Source: UBA4416 sp963422675
GTDB lineage: Bacteria > Bacteroidota > Bacteroidia > B-17B0 > Aurantibacillaceae
Length of the DNA: 64,000 bases
NCBI GenBank assembly: GCA_963422675.2
Contig: CAXVYS010000024.1
Span: 744,001 to 808,000 of the forward strand
Reading direction: 5' to 3'
Below, piece after piece: positions 62,889 through 64,000 of the stretch. Position 1 is the stretch's first letter. Each line of letters begins with the position of its first letter. Under the pieces are notes generated by a model that searched no databases, was not told the origin of the DNA, and saw nothing but the letters and a program-made list of their open reading frames with translations. The position numbers were made by a program, and so were the translations under genes.

Positions 62889-64000
62889 ATGAAACAAAGG
62901 GCAATTTTATATACCCGTGTATCAACAGACGATCAAAATAACGGGTACAGTCCAACAGATCAAAGGGAACGCCTTTTGAAATATTGCGACGATAGAGAAC
63001 TAGATATAGTAAGTATTCATCACGACGACGAAAGCGCAAAAACGTTTAACCGTCCAGAATGGATAAAAATAATGACTTATATCAAAAAGCATAGAAACGC
63101 AGTAGATGTCATTCTATTCGTTAAGTGGGATAGATTTAGCAGGAATGTTACACAATCTTATATTGCCATAGACGAATTAAAACGGTATAACGTTGAACCA
63201 AAAGCGATAGAACAACCTTTAGATTTAGAAATACCCGAAAGTAAAATTATACTAGCCATTTATTTATCTACCCCCGAAGCAGATAATTTACGTAGGGGAT
63301 TAACGGTATCACAAAATTTACGCAGAGCACAATTGGGCGGGCGTTGGTTAGGCACATTAATGAAAGGATATAAAAGAATATTAAGAGATAGCGAACGGGC
63401 ACCAAAGGACAAACCTTTAATTATTCCCGAAGGAGGCAGAGAACAGGAAATTGTTATAAAAGCATTTGAGTTGTTTGCGACTGGCTTATATTCCCCCAAT
63501 GAACTTTGCAGGATTATAAATAGGGAAGGACTCAAAGTAAGTGAAAACGCCTTTGCTGAAATGTTACAGAATAAAGGATATATCGGGCAAGTATATGTAA
63601 AAGCCTATAAAGACGAACCCGCCCAATGGGTAGCGGGTCAACATGAGCCGATTATCAGCAAAGAATTATTTTATGCCGTACAAGATATTATAGAAGAAAG
63701 AGCAAGGAAAGTTCCATCCAAATATATAACCGCCCGTGAAGAATTACCTTTAAGAGGCTATTTAATTTGTCCTAAATGTGGAAAAACCTTAACAGGGTCG
63801 GCATCCCGTGGGCGTAAAGGAAACCGCTTTTTTTATTACCATTGTTCCAAAGGCTGTAAAGAGCGTAAAAATGCCGAAGAAGTAAATAACGAATTTTTAA
63901 AAGTGTTGCACGCCTTTAAAGCAGCCAACGGAGTAATTGATCTTTACGGAGATATTATGCAACAATTATTTAAAGAGAACGATAGAACTATTAATGTACA
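62889..64000 (+). CDS. Large serine recombinase (3' end outside the window)
   Basis: At least 370 codons are visible. The N-terminal resolvase domain has ILYTRVSTDDQ with catalytic S12, then LFVKWDRFSRN with the conserved arginine pair. A recombinase domain (about 160-255) contains MKGYKRIL and ELCRIINREGLKVSENAFAEM. A zinc ribbon (CPKCGKTL ... YYHCSKGC) and the start of a coiled coil follow. Large serine recombinases catalyse site-specific integration/excision of phages and mobile islands between attP and attB. The gene is presumably cotranscribed with the 55-aa gene. Element boundaries cannot be defined because the window ends inside the gene. Confidence 0.92.
   Translation, partial: MKQRAILYTRVSTDDQNNGYSPTDQRERLLKYCDDRELDIVSIHHDDESAKTFNRPEWIKIMTYIKKHRNAVDVILFVKWDRFSRNVTQSYIAIDELKRYNVEPKAIEQPLDLEIPESKIILAIYLSTPEADNLRRGLTVSQNLRRAQLGGRWLGTLMKGYKRILRDSERAPKDKPLIIPEGGREQEIVIKAFELFATGLYSPNELCRIINREGLKVSENAFAEMLQNKGYIGQVYVKAYKDEPAQWVAGQHEPIISKELFYAVQDIIEERARKVPSKYITAREELPLRGYLICPKCGKTLTGSASRGRKGNRFFYYHCSKGCKERKNAEEVNNEFLKVLHAFKAANGVIDLYGDIMQQLFKENDRTINV

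Noticed and set aside
1..64000. CRISPR array or complete insertion sequence
   Set aside because: No regularly spaced repeats, Cas genes or transposase with terminal inverted repeats were seen.

Overview
The window is typical of a Bacteroidota (Bacteroidetes) chromosome. Signs of this are an AT-rich sequence, signal peptides ending in ..AQ, weak Shine-Dalgarno sequences, several TTG starts, promoters of the TAnnTTTG type, proteins with type IX secretion (T9SS) C-terminal tails, SprB repeats, and a Bacteroidota-style RHS locus with a DUF6443 head. No rRNA gene, intact tRNA, CRISPR array or complete insertion sequence was seen. The genus cannot be fixed from the sequence alone.

Positions 1-33.9 kb are ordinary core genome. 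A truncated pepT is followed by a potassium module: kup, an outer-membrane porin, and a KdpDE-like two-component system. Both operons of this module carry the same TTTATA-type box upstream. Next is a pepA / hypothetical / pdxA operon, then recQ, a MacB/FtsX-type permease, and an envelope cluster made of a COG3014-like TPR lipoprotein and an LpoB-like lipoprotein. A Gly/Tyr/Asn-rich secreted protein lies beside a TPR sensor kinase / LytTR regulator pair and shares a DQNPN motif with the kinase. Further genes encode a Tet-type MFS exporter, TPR proteins, RsmA, a LytS/LytTR pair, a beta-carbonic anhydrase next to a SulP transporter (probably bicarbonate handling), a VTC / DUF4956 / DUF2490 cluster, two DinB-like proteins and a GNAT acetyltransferase.

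Positions 34-40.8 kb are a transition zone with a REP-like hairpin element, an SDR oxidoreductase, secreted surface proteins (tail-collar-like, and two T9SS cargo proteins of which one is a Kelch protein), long non-coding gaps and small gene fragments.

Positions 40.8-61.1 kb are an accessory island. Two direct copies of a ~780-bp unit, each carrying an 85-codon gene, flank ~19 kb. Beside the left copy is what looks like an eroded tRNA 3' end with its terminator. Inside are a PIN-domain protein, lipoproteins, a fused nucleotidyltransferase-HEPN protein, and a large secreted operon of four tightly packed genes: a 147-aa protein, a 914-aa SprB/triple-repeat protein, a 1274-aa RHS-partner protein and a 1237-aa DUF6443/RHS protein with a C-terminal restriction-endonuclease-fold toxin. 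A DUF4304 immunity gene follows, then an intact and two decayed small genes that look like an array of immunity genes.

Positions 61.1-64 kb are the start of a mobile element: a MerR-type regulator with a palindromic operator inside its own promoter, a 55-aa protein, and a large serine recombinase cut off by the window end. The most rewarding leads are the RHS toxin/immunity operon with its auxiliary secreted proteins, the repeat-flanked island, the MerR/serine-recombinase control region, the shared KdpE-like box, and the DQNPN motif shared by a kinase and a neighbouring secreted protein.
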